From positions 2,570,915 through 2,634,914 of the forward strand of contig NC_084771.1 of the NCBI RefSeq assembly GCF_028858725.1: 64,000 nucleotides of DNA, given 5' to 3'. The translations under genes and the position numbers were made by a program. The notes under the pieces are model-generated. The model made no database searches and was not told the origin of the DNA. It saw only the letters and a program-made list of their open reading frames with translations. Source of the stretch: Colius striatus. Lineage: Eukaryota > Chordata > Aves > Coliiformes > Coliidae. Of the stretch, positions 35,701 to 46,511 are shown piece after piece. The number at the start of each line of letters is the position of its first letter. Position 1 is the first letter of the stretch.

Positions 35701-38156
35701 ATGAAGGGCCTGGTTGGCAGATCCATGGAGGTTGGATTGGAACAGGGCCTCTCCTGGCTGTGTCTCTTCCTGCAGCGTGTGAGTTTTACCAGGTTCATAG
35801 TGGTAGTCACATTACTCTGTTTGTGTGTTGTGGATTAGATGACACTCAGAAGAGGGTAACAGATGAAAGGGATCCCATGGTTCACCTGGAGAGTGTTTAC
35901 CAAGAGCTGCTGAGCAAGAAGTTACCTGAAGACCAGCCTACCAAGAGTGACCCATGCTTGTGCCCTTCCCTGGCCCCACAGGGGCCTGTGGCTGAGGAGT
36001 CATCACTTCCAGAGCAGGAAGAGCAGACAGCACAGCCAAGAAGTCCCAGCCTTCCTGCAGCAAAGCCCCACCAGCCCCCTCCAAAGCACGTGGTTATCGA
36101 GGAGCCTGTGGAGTTTGTCCCAGAAGAGGAGATTTGCAAGAACCGTCTGTCAGAGGAGGAGCTCCGGAGCATTCCCAGGTTCTCATCCTACCAGCCTGGG
36201 GAGCCCAGCAAGGTGTGTTGATTTGAACCAGGCCTCATTCTTCTTCCACTCTAGCGTGCCCTGAAGCTGCCTCAGCAGGCAAAGGCTTCTTTTTGCTGTT
36301 GCCTGGAGGGTGCTTGGTTGGTGCTCACAGCCAAGAGAGAGCAGCTCCTACTCTGGGAGGGGAGGAGGCCTTCAGCTCTTGGGGGGAGGTTGCCCAGGCT
36401 GGCAAAGGGCTGTACTTCAGCCCTTCCTGGCTCTGGCCAAGATGTGCTCTCCCTGTTTGGGCCTGACTGACACCAGCTGTGACTTTACTCAACCTGTGTT
36501 TAACTGGTAGCTGGAGCTTGTTGTGTTTTACAGATAACTGGGCCAGTCAGCACTTGGCACAGGCCAGCATGAGGCCTTGAGTCCAGAGCTGCCTTTCTCC
36601 CTGCACCCTCCTGTCCTGCAGGCTGCAGCTGGCACGTGGGTGGGAGGGCTCTGGGATGGCAGAGGGGCTGTATCTCCTACCTCTGGGCCCTGCAGACTCA
36701 GGAAGGTGTTTGCATGGCCCAGGCTGGCTCACCCTGGCTGTCTGTGGAACAGGTGCTGTACTTGAAGAACCTGGGCCCTGGGGTGAGGGTGAAGGACCTC
36801 GTGTCCTTGTTTGCTCGGTTCCAGAGGGACGACAGCCCGCCCATCCAGTTCCGCCTGCTGAGCGGCCGCATGAGGGGCCAGGCCTTCCTCACCTTCCCTG
36901 GTGAGTCCCTGCCTCTCTTCCTCCCTCATCCATGAAGGTACCACATTTTCCCACAGGGCACTGGGCTGGCCACAAGCCTCTTCTCCAAGGAGATAGAGAA
37001 GACACCTTACTCCCTCTTCTTCCTATCACATTGAAGTCTTTTCCCTGCATTGAATTGTCTGCTTGAGGGCAGGAAGGCTCTTCAGAGGGCCCTGACCAGG
37101 TTGAGGGCAGTGGGTCCTGCCCTTGGGCCACACCAACCCCAGGCAATGCTGTGGGATTAGGGATGTGTGGCTGGAAAGCTGCCCAGGGGGAAAGGACCTC
37201 AGGGGGCTTAATTGACAGTGGCTGAACATGAGCCAGCAGCGTGCCCCAGATGGGCAAGAAAGCCAAGGGCATCCTGGCTTGGATCAGCAGGCCCAGGGCA
37301 GGGATTGTCCCCTGGGGAGGCTGCAGCTCCAGGGCTGTGTCAGTGCTGGGCCCCTCACTCACTGCCACAGGGACACTGAGGGGCTGCAGCATGGCCAGAG
37401 CCGGGCACAGAGCTGGGGAAGGGGCTGGAGCACAAGGGGCTGGGGAGGGGCTGAGGGAATGGGGGTGCTGAGCCTGGAGATGAGGAGGCTAAGGGATGAC
37501 AGGAGCACTCTCTGCAGCTCCCTGAAAGGTATTTGGGCATTGGTCTCCCAAGTAACAAGTGATAGGACAAGAAGCAATGGCCTCAGGTTGCACCAGGGGA
37601 CGTTTGGGTTGGATGGTAGCAAACATCTCTTCACAGAAGTGATTACCAAGCCCTGTCCCAGGCTGCCCTGGCAGGTGGCTGAGGTCCCATCCCTGGAGGT
37701 ATCTGAAGCCATGTAGATGAGGCTGTGAGACAGAGGTTAGTGGTGACAGTGGCAGTGCTGGATTAGCAGTTGGGCTCCACGTTAAAGGCCTTTTCTAACC
37801 CAAATGATTCCGTGAAGAGGATTCCAAAGAGAGGGGATGCAGCCTGTTGGTGCTGTTTCTATTGAGCACATCCCTCTGGCTGGAGAACCCATCAGTGTAG
37901 TGTTTGGTGCTGCCCTGAGCCAGGAGCCTGGTGTGAGCAGCCCCTGTGGCCGTGGCAGCACCGGCTGTATCACTGTGCCCGCTTTGCTCTCGTTGCAGAC
38001 GTGCAGTCAGCACAGGCTGCCCTGCTGCTGGGGAATGGCTACAACCTGCAGGGGAAGCCACTGGTCATTCACTTTGGGAAGAGCAAAGGGCACTTGTCAG
38101 AGGCTGACTCTGCCATCCCCTGCTCATCTGCTGGAGAGAAGCCTCCTGCCACCTAA
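29399..38156 (+). CDS. RBM41: RNA-binding protein 41, complete, 7 coding exons
   Basis: Exons: 29399-29406 (only eight coding bases), 30154-30270, 31654-31846, 33963-34167, 35839-36212, 36753-36900, 37999-38156 (stop TAA 38154-38156). They total 1203 nt, giving 400 aa (human 413), with all phases consistent. The protein starts MRRVNSSL (human MKRVNSCV). It carries ELETEGERQLKSLL-like, ERQRILALPQRFAGSKQL and RREMEIENALFQGTDRHSFL blocks, then EPVEFVPEEEICKNRLSEEE. Its C-terminal RRM has RNP2 VLYLKNL and RNP1 MRGQAFLTF. RBM41 is related to the U11/U12-65K protein (RNPC3) and is reported to bind U12 snRNA, which would place it in minor-spliceosome biology. It is nuclear by inference. It lies head-to-tail behind NUP62, as in human. 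Confidence 0.96.
30390..30628 (+). mobile_element. CR1 LINE 3' end in RBM41 intron
   Basis: Short 5'-truncated copy from CAACACAAACGGTTCCACTT to CTGTCATTCTGTG. Confidence 0.83.
31017..31632 (+). mobile_element. CR1 LINE fragment abutting an RBM41 splice acceptor
   Basis: Abundant subfamily, from CCAGCAGAGTGTGGGCAGCA to CCCATTCTATGATG. Its tail has expanded into a (GATAT)n microsatellite at about 31595-31631. It ends about 21 bases before the AG of the acceptor of RBM41 exon 3 (AG at 31652-31653). Confidence 0.92.
35165..35295 (+). mobile_element. LTR fragment, avian ERV-L-like
   Basis: Reads GGCAGTGGGCACTGAGCACT then a T-rich stretch like the distal half of the LTR at 10273. The next CR1 (35296) begins where it breaks off. 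Broken remnant. Confidence 0.55.
35296..35698 (+). mobile_element. CR1 LINE fragment in RBM41 intron 4
   Basis: From GGGACTGGAGCATCTTCCTT to AGCATTCTGTGACTG, about 140 bases before the 374-base RBM41 exon. Confidence 0.87.
37226..37815 (+). mobile_element. Older CR1 LINE fragment in the last RBM41 intron
   Basis: CR1 of a different, more diverged subfamily (GAGCCAGCAGCGTGCCCCAG, CTGAGCCTGGAGATGAGGAG, AATGATTCCGTGAA tail). It ends about 180 bases before the last RBM41 exon. Confidence 0.83.
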
Positions 38157-38404
38157 GGGATGGAGAAGTGGGAGCCTCCTGGATTTGCATGGGCCGTGGG
38201 AATTCCCTGGCTGCAACTGGGACTGTTGGGAGTTACCATGCATCTCTAAGAAGGGAAGAGGGAGAGCTGGGCACTGAGCTCTTCCTTGAGAGAGCTGGGC
38301 ACCCTCCTTACACTGCTGGAGTGTACTGGCTGTTTCCTCCTGTCCCACGTGTGTCTCTGCCTTCTCAGCCCGTGGTGGTGAGGAGGGAGGGGAGGGGTGA
38401 TGTA

Positions 38405-38410
38405 AATACA
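38405..38410 (+). terminator. Possible RBM41 poly(A) signal (variant AATACA)
   Basis: No AATAAA follows the RBM41 stop closely. The variant AATACA about 250 bases downstream is followed by a GU-rich TTTGTGTGTCTTC, fitting a weak cleavage site. Confidence 0.4.
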
Positions 38411-39587
38411 TGTATTTATTGTGATACTTCCTTTGTGTGTCTTCATTCAACTTTGTCCTGCCCAAGTCTTGCAGAGGCAGCTGTGCTCCACCATGGTGCT
38501 GCAGGGCTGTATGAGCAGCCTAGGCCTGGCCCCTGCTGGAAGCTGCAGTGACTGCTGTGGAAGCTGGTGGGGCTGCTGCTCCATCTCCAGTGGCAGCAGA
38601 CAGGTTGTTTTAGGACAAGAAGAACAGCTGCCCCTTTTGATCCTTACACTTTGGCTGCACAGGTATCTGATGACACAGGTACTTTATGATTGCAAATACA
38701 TCTTGGCTCCTTGCTGTTGATCTCTAGGAAGGCCTATGGTGTGGAGGATGGGCTGCCATGGTGGCAGGCAACGTGGCTGATCTGCTGAGCTGTTCTAGTG
38801 CTTTTTGTGAGCTAATGTCATACACTTCCCACAGTATCCCAGCACTCCTGGGAGAGCAACATCTGAGCTCTTGGTGATGGTGGCTTTCCCAGCAGAGCTG
38901 AGTGCCAGCCTTCCTCTGTGCCCCTAAATGCAGCCTTGTGGAGTGGAGGAATGTTCCCAGGAGCTGCTGGTTTTCTCTCTCCTCTGTGTTTGAAACAATA
39001 CCCACAGGTACAGCAGCCTGTCTGTAATGTGGGTGATGGGCTGAGGGCATGTGGAGATTGCTGGGTGGTTGCCATCTCCTCCTTCAGGCTGCCTGTCCCC
39101 CCCTCCACAGCTGCCCTGGTAAATGCACTTGCAACAACACACATACACTGATCTGCACAAGGCTGATCATGAGATCACTGGATCTACAAGGAGGTGATTG
39201 TGGTTCAGAGCAAGCTGAAAAATGGAAAGAGCAAAGGGGCTGTGGTGTTGCTGAGCACCAGCTTTGCCCTGGTGCCTCCTGCCCAAGCACCAGAAGAGCT
39301 GGTGTCACCACACAGGGGTTCTGGGCCCCAGAGCTGTGAAGAGACCACGCTCTGACAGCCATGTCCTGGCAGGAGAGCAGGGCTGGGGCAAAGGTTGGCC
39401 CTTGGGGCTGCTTTTAACAGGTACAGCAGCCTGTCTGGGATGTGGCTGATGGGCTGAGGGCATATGGAGATTGCTGGGTGACTGCTGACTGGTTGCAGAC
39501 TGCTGGCTGAGTGCTGGGTGGGTTGGCACAGCCACAGCCCGAAGGCAGTGCTCCCATCTGGCCTGTCTCCACATGTCTGCAGAGTCA
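38411..39587. other. Intergenic stretch, no gene recognised
   Basis: I see no coding exon on either strand. It contains a diverged direct repeat of about 66 bases (39007-39073 and 39421-39486). The expected MORC4 N-terminal (ATPase) exons were sought here without success. Confidence 0.5.
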
Positions 39588-40175
39588 CACACGGAATCAC
39601 TGAATGGGGGGGCTGGGAGGGACCTTTAGAGCTCATCCAGTGCAACCCCCTGCCAAAGCAGCTCCCACCTAGATCAGCTCCCACAGGAACGTGTCCAGGG
39701 GGGTTTGGAAACCTCCCAAGAAGGAGCCTCCACACACACTTCCCTTTAACCCCAAAGGTTTGTGTTTAAATGGAACTGGTTGTGTTCCAGGTTTTGTCCA
39801 GTACCCCTTGTCCTGTCACATAACAGTGTTGTCCCACTCTCTTGACAAACACCTTTCAAATACTTGTATGAATGAGCTGCCCCCTCAGTCTCCTCTTCTC
39901 CAGCCTGAACAGCCCCAGGGCCCGCAGCCTTTCCTCACAAGGAAGATGCTCCAGTCCCCTGAGCATCTGGGTGGCCCTGCACTGGCCTCTCTGCAGCAGT
40001 TCCCTGTCCCTCTGCAGCTGGGGAGCCCACAACTGGGCACAGGACTCCAGCTGAGGCCTCAGCACATGTGGCAGAGCAGAGAAAAGGGGAGCAGAAGCTC
40101 CCTGGCCCTGCTGCCCACACTCTGCTGGATGCCCCCAGGCTGCCATTGGCTTCTTGCCCACCAGCACTCCCAGGT
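39588..40175 (-). mobile_element. CR1 LINE fragment
   Basis: Reversed abundant-subfamily copy from ACGGAATCACTGAATGGGGG to the GCCATTGGCTTCTTGCCCAC block. A scrap of another CR1 in plus orientation follows at about 40196-40255 (GGGGCCTCATCTGAGTCCTG). Confidence 0.87.
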
Positions 40176-40255
40176 CCCTCCTCCTTCCAGTCTGCCCTGC
40201 TGGGGCCTCATCTGAGTCCTGTGTCCATCTCTGGGTTCCCCAGCTCAATTCAGCA

Positions 40256-41747
40256 TGAAAGCACTTAATCAAACTGTATAATGAGAGCAGAAAAGCCTTT
40301 CTTCCCCTGTCCTGGTCACCAGCAGCTGGTGCTGACTTTTGCTGGCTGACTGGAAGTTGGTCAGTTTGAGTTCTTGCAGCATGTTGATGCTCATTCCCAA
40401 GAGCTGCTCCCAGGCCACTCCAGCTCTTTGGGAGTAAGGTGACTCTTTTGGCTTCCCTGCTGACAAATGCTTTTAGAAAGCATTGTCCACAGAATGGAAA
40501 CCAGCATCCCTGAGGAAAGCCAAGTGCAAAGAACAATCTACCTTTCAAATCCCATCTAGGAAGAAGAGATTGAACTGTTGTGAGCTACATCTGGGCATGT
40601 TTTATCCCTTCTCCTCCTCCTCCTCCACGCTCTAAAGGTCATTTTGTGTTGTTGTCATTTTGTTCTTGTTTTGATATAAGAAGATTGCCCAAAGATGGTC
40701 TTAAATTCTGTCCCTATGTACTTAGGAACAGGAGAGCCACCAAAGCTGCTGTCCTGCTCTGGGAGCTTCACAGCATTGCCCCCTGTGTGCCAGTGGACTG
40801 CACAGCCACAGGGTTTGGAGATGCTGTGTAGAAATGCAGCAGGGCAGAAGCCTGTGGTGGTGGTGCCCCAGCAGCAGTGGCTTTCCACTTGCTTTCAAAG
40901 GTGCTTTGGCCTTGCATGGCTTGGTGTGCATAACCTGACAGATCCTTGAGACTGGGAGTTCAGCCCCTCTTGTGGCATTGTATTGGAAAGCACATGGTGT
41001 AAATGCTTAACTCTGAGTCTGAAGGAAGCAAATTAACCTATCATATATAGAAACAGCTGTGTGAAATGCATTCAGCCAAACAGTGCTTAATGGAACATTT
41101 TCATCCTAAACCCACAGTTCCCCACCTCCCTGTGGTCTGTCCAGAGCTGTCTCTGTGTCACTGGAGGCTGCTGAAGGAGAGCTTGCTCTTCTTTGCTGGG
41201 GTACAATTCTTGGGGTACATCTCTTCTTGGTTGGTGCCATTTCCTCAGCCCTGGCAGGATGTGCTTGATGTGCTTCTGTAAACATTACTCATGTGTCTTG
41301 GAAGCACAACTGAAATTACTCATCAGTTATCTCGTTTGTGACATAACCCAAGGCAGTTTTCTTTGTCCAGACCTTGCCTGTTCTATTATCAGGGTCATAT
41401 AAACACATCTCAGAGCTGTTATTAAAGCTATCAGCGAGGCATGTTGTGACTTGGCAGTGACTGACTCTGCTCAGCACAGCTGTACCCAGCTCCCCTCCTG
41501 CCAGCTCTGCCTGCTCTGGTCTGATTCCTGAGGGTGTGCATGGGGCTGGTGTTGGCAGGCCAAGGCTGAGTGAGTGCTTTTCCCTGCTGAAGAGGGAAAG
41601 TGTTGAGCTGAGCAGTGCAGAGTGGGCTGCTTGCTGCTACAGCCTCCCCAGAGGGCAGGTTCACTCCTCCCTGTGAGACCTGTGCATCTCCCCCACTCTG
41701 CCTCTTGACCTTGTTCTTTGTTTCTTCCTTCAGCCATTTTCCCTCAG
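40256..41747. other. Intergenic stretch with one doubtful MORC4 exon trace
   Basis: No convincing exon. Near 40672-40705 the sequence ATAAGAAGA...CAAAGATGG resembles the MORC4 NIRRNKxGK segment, but the similarity is short and may be chance. Confidence 0.35.
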
Positions 41748-41861
41748 AGCAAAGGCTGAAGAGCACCTTTGGATTCACCTGCAAGAGCAAAAGCTACCAC
41801 AGGATCATGATGTACCACAACAATGAGCTCAGCAGATGCTGTGAGAGGGTGGACTGTAAAG
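41748..41861 (+). pseudogene. MORC4: MORC4 exon remnant: S5-fold region, MMYHNN motif
   Basis: Follows a pyrimidine-rich tract and CCCTCAG acceptor. Reads STFGFTCKSKSYHRIMMYHN then NELSRCCERVDC. The human protein has ITFGFSCKNSNQFGIMMYHN then NRLIKSFEKVGC. This exon is still open, but I see no good donor at the expected end, where it runs into CR1-derived sequence. Confidence 0.85.
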
Positions 41862-41884
41862 GAAGCTGGTGTGACATCAGTGTC

Positions 41885-43163
41885 ACTTGTAAACACACAA
41901 AGGAAAAGGTGATTATCAGGGGGAGTCAGTGTGGGTTCACCAGGGGCAAATCCTGGTTGACCAACCTGATGGCTTCTGTGAGAGTATAACTGGCTGGCTA
42001 GATGAGGGGAGAGCAGGGGATGGCATCTGCCTTGAGGTCAGCAAGGCTCTGGACACTGTCTCCCACAACACCCTCATCAGAAAGCTCAGGCAGTGTGGGC
42101 TGGATGAGTGGAGGTGAGGTGGATGGAGAACTGGCTGAATGACAGAGCCCAGAGGGTGCTGATCAATGGCACAGAGTCAGGTTGGAGGCCTGTGGCCAGT
42201 GGAGTTCCACAGGGATGGGTTCTGGGGCCAGTCTGGTCCAACATCTTCATCAAGCACCTGGATGAGGGGACAGAGGGACCCTCAGTGAGTTCCCTGCTGG
42301 CACCAAACTGGGAGCACTGGCTGATTCCCCAGAGACTGAGCTGCCAGGCAGTGAGAGCTGGACAGGCTGCGAGTTGGGCACAGAGGAACCTGCTGAGGGT
42401 CACCAAGGGCAGGGGCAGAGTCCTGCAGCTGGGGAGGAACAACCCCCTGCACCAGGCCAGGCTGGGGGTGACCTGCTGGAGAGCAGCTCCAGGAGACAGA
42501 CCTGGGAGTGCTGGGTGATAAGAAACTGCCCATGAGCAGCAACGTGGCCTCGTGGGCAAGAAGCCAATGGCAGCCTGGGGGCATCCAGCAGAGTGTGGGC
42601 AGCAGGGCCAGGGAGCTTCTGCTCCCCCTCTGCTCTGCCACATGTGCTGAGGCCTCAGCTGGAGTCCTGTGCCCAGTTGTGGGCTCCCCAGCTGCAGAGG
42701 GACAGGGAACTGCTGCAGAGAGGCCAGTGCAGGGACACCCAGATGCTCAGGGGACTGGAGCATCTTCCTTGTGAGGAAAGGCTGCGGGCCCTGGGGCTGT
42801 TCAGGCTGGAGAAGAGGAGACTGAGGGGGCAGCTCATTCATAGCTCCAAACATCTCAAAGGTGTTTGTCAAGGGGATGGGGCAGCACTTTCTGTTGTATC
42901 CAGTGGCAGGACAAGGGGTGATGGGATGAAGCTGGAACATAAACAGTTCCACTTAAGGAAAATCTTGTTTGGTGCTGAGGTGAGGGAGCCCTGGCCCAGG
43001 CTGCCCAGGGAGGGTGTGGAGGCTCCTGCTCTGGAGCTCTTCAGACTCCCCTGGACACATTCCAATGTGACCTGATGTAGGTGGGAGCTGCTTTGGCAGG
43101 GAGCTGTGCTGGATGAGCTCTAGAGGTCCCTCCCAACCCCACCACTCTGTGGTTCTGTGAGTA
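41885..43163 (+). mobile_element. CR1 LINE copy with eroded ORF2, inside the MORC4 remnant
   Basis: About 1.28 kb. Shows the RT pieces WLNDRAQRVLINGTESGW and SGVPQGWVLGPVW and, like the copy at 7.6-9.4 kb, lacks the FADD aspartates (SSLLAPNW). Ends CCACTCTGTGGTTCTGTG. It begins just after the first MORC4 exon remnant. Confidence 0.92.
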
Positions 43164-43797
43164 GTTGGACTTGTCTGTTACCTGTTTGTATCTGCCAGAG
43201 GGGAGAATGAGCCCTTGCAAAAAGCAGCCATGTCTTAGATCCTTGCTTGGATGTTGCACAGTGTCCAGAGTTGAAGACGGATCCCCAGGATCCAATGTGT
43301 GTGTGCATCTGCACAGAGGGTGCCTGGCAGGGCTTTAGGGATCTAAAGGTGTGCAGCTAATGCTGCCATGGCTGGAGGTGCTACCAGAGGATGTGCAGCC
43401 TGCCTCTCCCCCAAAGTGACTGCCAGAAGGAGATCTGCTCTGGCAGGGTGGCCTGGACTCTTGGGAAGTGCTCACTGTAGCATTTCCTTCTGGATGCTGC
43501 AGCAGTATCTCAGAGCTGTGGAACCCCTTGCAGGTGACCCTTTTTGCCACAGATAATTCTGCTCTGTTAAGCCAGTCTGTGCTCTGCTTTCTGGCAGAAC
43601 TTCAGTGTTCTGTGCCCAAAGTACCTTTGCAGGGGGATTGCCAGGTGTTTGTGCCTCATCTGTGCTGTTGGCATGCACTGCACAGGCTGTGGCACTGCCA
43701 TCAACACCTATGGCAGGGCTTTGGGGGCCTCAGTGCTCCCCAAAGGCCACTTGTTTGGAGCAGAATTGGCTACAGCAGCACTTTCCCTTCATTTCAG

Positions 43798-43890
43798 GCT
43801 CCTGGTGCAGGGAGGAGATGTAGGGCTGGTTGGTGGAGCAGAATGCAGCTTCCTAAATGGAGGACTTGGAAGAGGACAGAGTGCCAGTCT
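43798..43890 (+). pseudogene. MORC4: MORC4 exon remnant: next S5-fold exon
   Basis: Has an intact ATTTCAG acceptor and a GTAAGA donor. Reads GGDVGLVGGAECSFLN, against human GEGVGVIGVIECNFLK. The rest (EDLEED, against human QDFEYTKE) is in another frame, so one frameshift lies within the exon. Confidence 0.75.
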
Positions 43891-44833
43891 GTAAGACTGC
43901 TGCTAGGGGAGCCTTTTGCTGTGATGCAGCCTTTGTTCTGAGCACTGCACACATTCTATGGCTTGTTTGTTGGGAAGTAGCCCCAGATTGGCCCATTTTT
44001 AGCTTCTCCAGTGCCCCAGAGAGCATGGAGAAGTTTTCCTTGGCTGTCTGGTGCAAAAAAGCCAGTGTTGGGCTGGGGAAAGGTGACAGTCCCTGTTCCC
44101 CCAGCTCACTCCCTCACAAACCTCCATCCCTGAGGAGACTCTGAAATCAAGCAGGGCCTGTGTCCCTGTGTGCTTCAGCACAGCTGCCCAGTCCAGGAAC
44201 ACACCTCAGCAGCCCAAAGAGAAAGACAGATGCTGAGGTGGAGGCTCCAGTGAAGGGCTGCAGCAGAAGCAGGCAATGTCCTCCCTCCAGGCACCAGCCC
44301 CTGCTCTCCTGGGGCTGCAGCACTTTCCCCTTAGGGAAAGGCTGCACTTGGGCAATGGGCCCTGTAACCTGGCTGGGTTTTATGATGCCATTGGCCTGTT
44401 TTTAGCAGCTGTGCAACCTGTTCAGGGGGCTGAGTGGCTGTTATCTGTTGAAGGGCACTCCTCAAAGATGGCCTGAGTGAGAAACTAGTAAAGGAATCAT
44501 TTGGCTCTGGAGGCCAAGGAGGAAGGTTTTATAGCCTAGAAACTAGATAATCAGGCCACTTTTCAGCAGAGGAGGAAGCTAATACAGGCCTGCCTCCATT
44601 CACTTTGAAAGTGAGTGATCTGGAAGAAGAAGTGGCACAGATTGCAGCCAGGAGACAGTTCTTGGTCAGACAAACAGCCTGTGGGATTCCTGACTGACTG
44701 AGCAACCAGTGAGGTGGGGACAGGCCAGAGCAAGCAAGGAAGGTGCTGGAGGAGAAGTGATTGGGATTGCCTGGGTGTGCACATCATTTCCAAGCTAGCA
44801 GCATCTTTTGAGCACAGAGGCCTAAGAAATTTG
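43891..44833. other. Stretch without recognised gene inside the MORC4 remnant
   Basis: The MORC4 CW zinc-finger exons would be expected around here. I found no trace of the WVQCDxCxKWR pattern on the plus strand. Confidence 0.45.
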
Positions 44834-44945
44834 GTATGAATGAGCTGCCCCCTCAGTCTCCTCTTCTCCAGCCTGAACAGCCCCAGGGCCTGCAGCCTTT
44901 CCTCAGAAGGAAGATGCTCCAGTGCCCTGAGCATCTGGGTGGTCC
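44834..44945 (-). mobile_element. CR1 LINE fragment
   Basis: Reversed piece AATGAGCTGCCCCCTCAGTC to GAGCATCTGGGTGG of the abundant subfamily. It joins abruptly to another CR1 in plus orientation. Confidence 0.85.
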
Positions 44946-45214
44946 TGAGCATCCTCACTCTGGTGACCAGCATCAGGACTGGAATGAAGCTTTGTCAGAG
45001 GTGGTTCAGGCTGGACAGTAGGAAGAGGTTCTGCACTGAGAGGCTGGTTGGTCACAGGGACAGGCTCCTCAGGGAAGTGATTGTGGCACCAAACCTGTCA
45101 GAGTTCAAGGAGTGGCTGGGTGATGCTCTTCATCACATGGTTCCTCTGCAAGGAGCTGGACTCAATGATCCTTGTGGGTCCTTTCCAGCTCAAGATATTC
45201 TTTGATTCTATGAC
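44946..45214 (+). mobile_element. Older CR1 LINE 3' end
   Basis: Ends with AGGAGCTGGACTCAATGATC ... TTTGATTCTATGA, the classic CR1 3' end of an older subfamily. Confidence 0.85.
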
Positions 45215-45564
45215 ATTACTTGACAGATCAAAGGTGGAGAAAGCCCCACACCTCAGTGGTGGAGAGAGGAGGGAGGGAACTGCAGGCTCTTCCCACACAG
45301 GCAGCAGCAGGAGGATGTAACAGTGAGAGGGTGTGACAGAGCAGTGGAGAGTGTCTTTGTGGAACTGCAGAGTGTTTGAGCAGAGGGGGATGTGCTCTGG
45401 GGCAGGGTAACCAGTCTGTGGCTGTGCATCCCTGGTGGTTTGGTGGGTTTTGGAGAGAGCAGGTCAAAGGGGACTGAGGAGGAGTGACTTCTCCACAAAG
45501 GATTTAGTGGGCTTTGTCCTTGATCTGCTGACTTTTAACCTCTTCATGCCTGACAAAGCACTTT

Positions 45565-46511
45565 TTATCTCATTGATTTTGGCTGTCATAGAGTTCACTT
45601 TCTTCATAGCAGCTTCTAGGGTGCTGTGTTTTAATCTTGTGATTAAAACAGCCGTGATAACACACCCATGTTCTCATTATTGCTCAGCAGGGCTTACACA
45701 GCATCGAGGCCTCTCTGCTTCTCACCCCTCCCTCCAGTGTGGAGGCTGGGGGGGGTACAAGGAATTGGGAGAGGACACAAAGAATTGGGAGATGACACAG
45801 CCAGGATAGCTGACCACAACTGACCCAAAGGGTATCCCAGAGCACAGGATGCCACACTCAGCTTATGAAGCTGGGGAAGAAAGAGGAAGAGGGAAGATGC
45901 TCAGAGTGATGGCATTTGCCTTCCTGGGCAAGCAGGGTGCATGCTGGAGCCCTGCTGTCCTGGGGATGGCTGAATGATGGCAAACACTGGATGAATTCCT
46001 TGCTTTGCTTTGTGTGCATGTGCAGCTTTTGCTTTTCCTTTACCTCAGCCTGTGAGTTTTCTCCCTTCTACCCTCCAGTTCTCTCCCCAAGCCCACTGGG
46101 GCAGAGGGAACGAGTGGCTGTGTGGGGCTGGGTTGGGGTTAAACCCCAGCAGCTCTGGTTGGCACCCAACATGGGACACAGAGGGTTCAAGATAAAGACA
46201 GATTTGATTAGAATGTCCTAGGTTGAATTTATAGCTGCTATTGCTGTTTAGATACTAATTAGCAGGCTCCTGTGCTTGCCATGGGGCTGGTTTGCCTCAT
46301 TCTATATTAGTTTAGTGCTTGTTAGGAGCTGCTTTTTCCTATTGCTGCTTGCTATGCTGCTACACTGCTTATCAGCTCATTCCTCTCTGCCTGGGAACAC
46401 TTTGATAGCAGCCATGGCTGTGTGCCTGGGCTGGCAGAGGACTGGGGCATGGCTCCTGGTTCTGTGCTGCTGTACTGGACAGGCTGGAACACCGGTGTGA
46501 ACTGGGGGTGA
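45565..46511 (+). mobile_element. ERV-L-like LTR with adjoining leader, truncated
   Basis: LTR from about 45565 to 46155 (GATAACACACCCATGTTCTC, AGCTGACCACAACTGACCCA, ending GGGGTTAAACCCCAGCA). It is followed by a primer-binding-site-like TGGCACCCAACATGGGA at about 46160 and a leader stretch up to the CR1 at 46512. No gag, pol or env gene is visible. A broken fossil, old by its divergence from the related LTRs here. Confidence 0.72.

Noticed and set aside
45435-45809. Hydrophobic plus-strand frame that could pass for a membrane protein
   Set aside because: Overlaps LTR sequence shared with other copies and has no exon structure.
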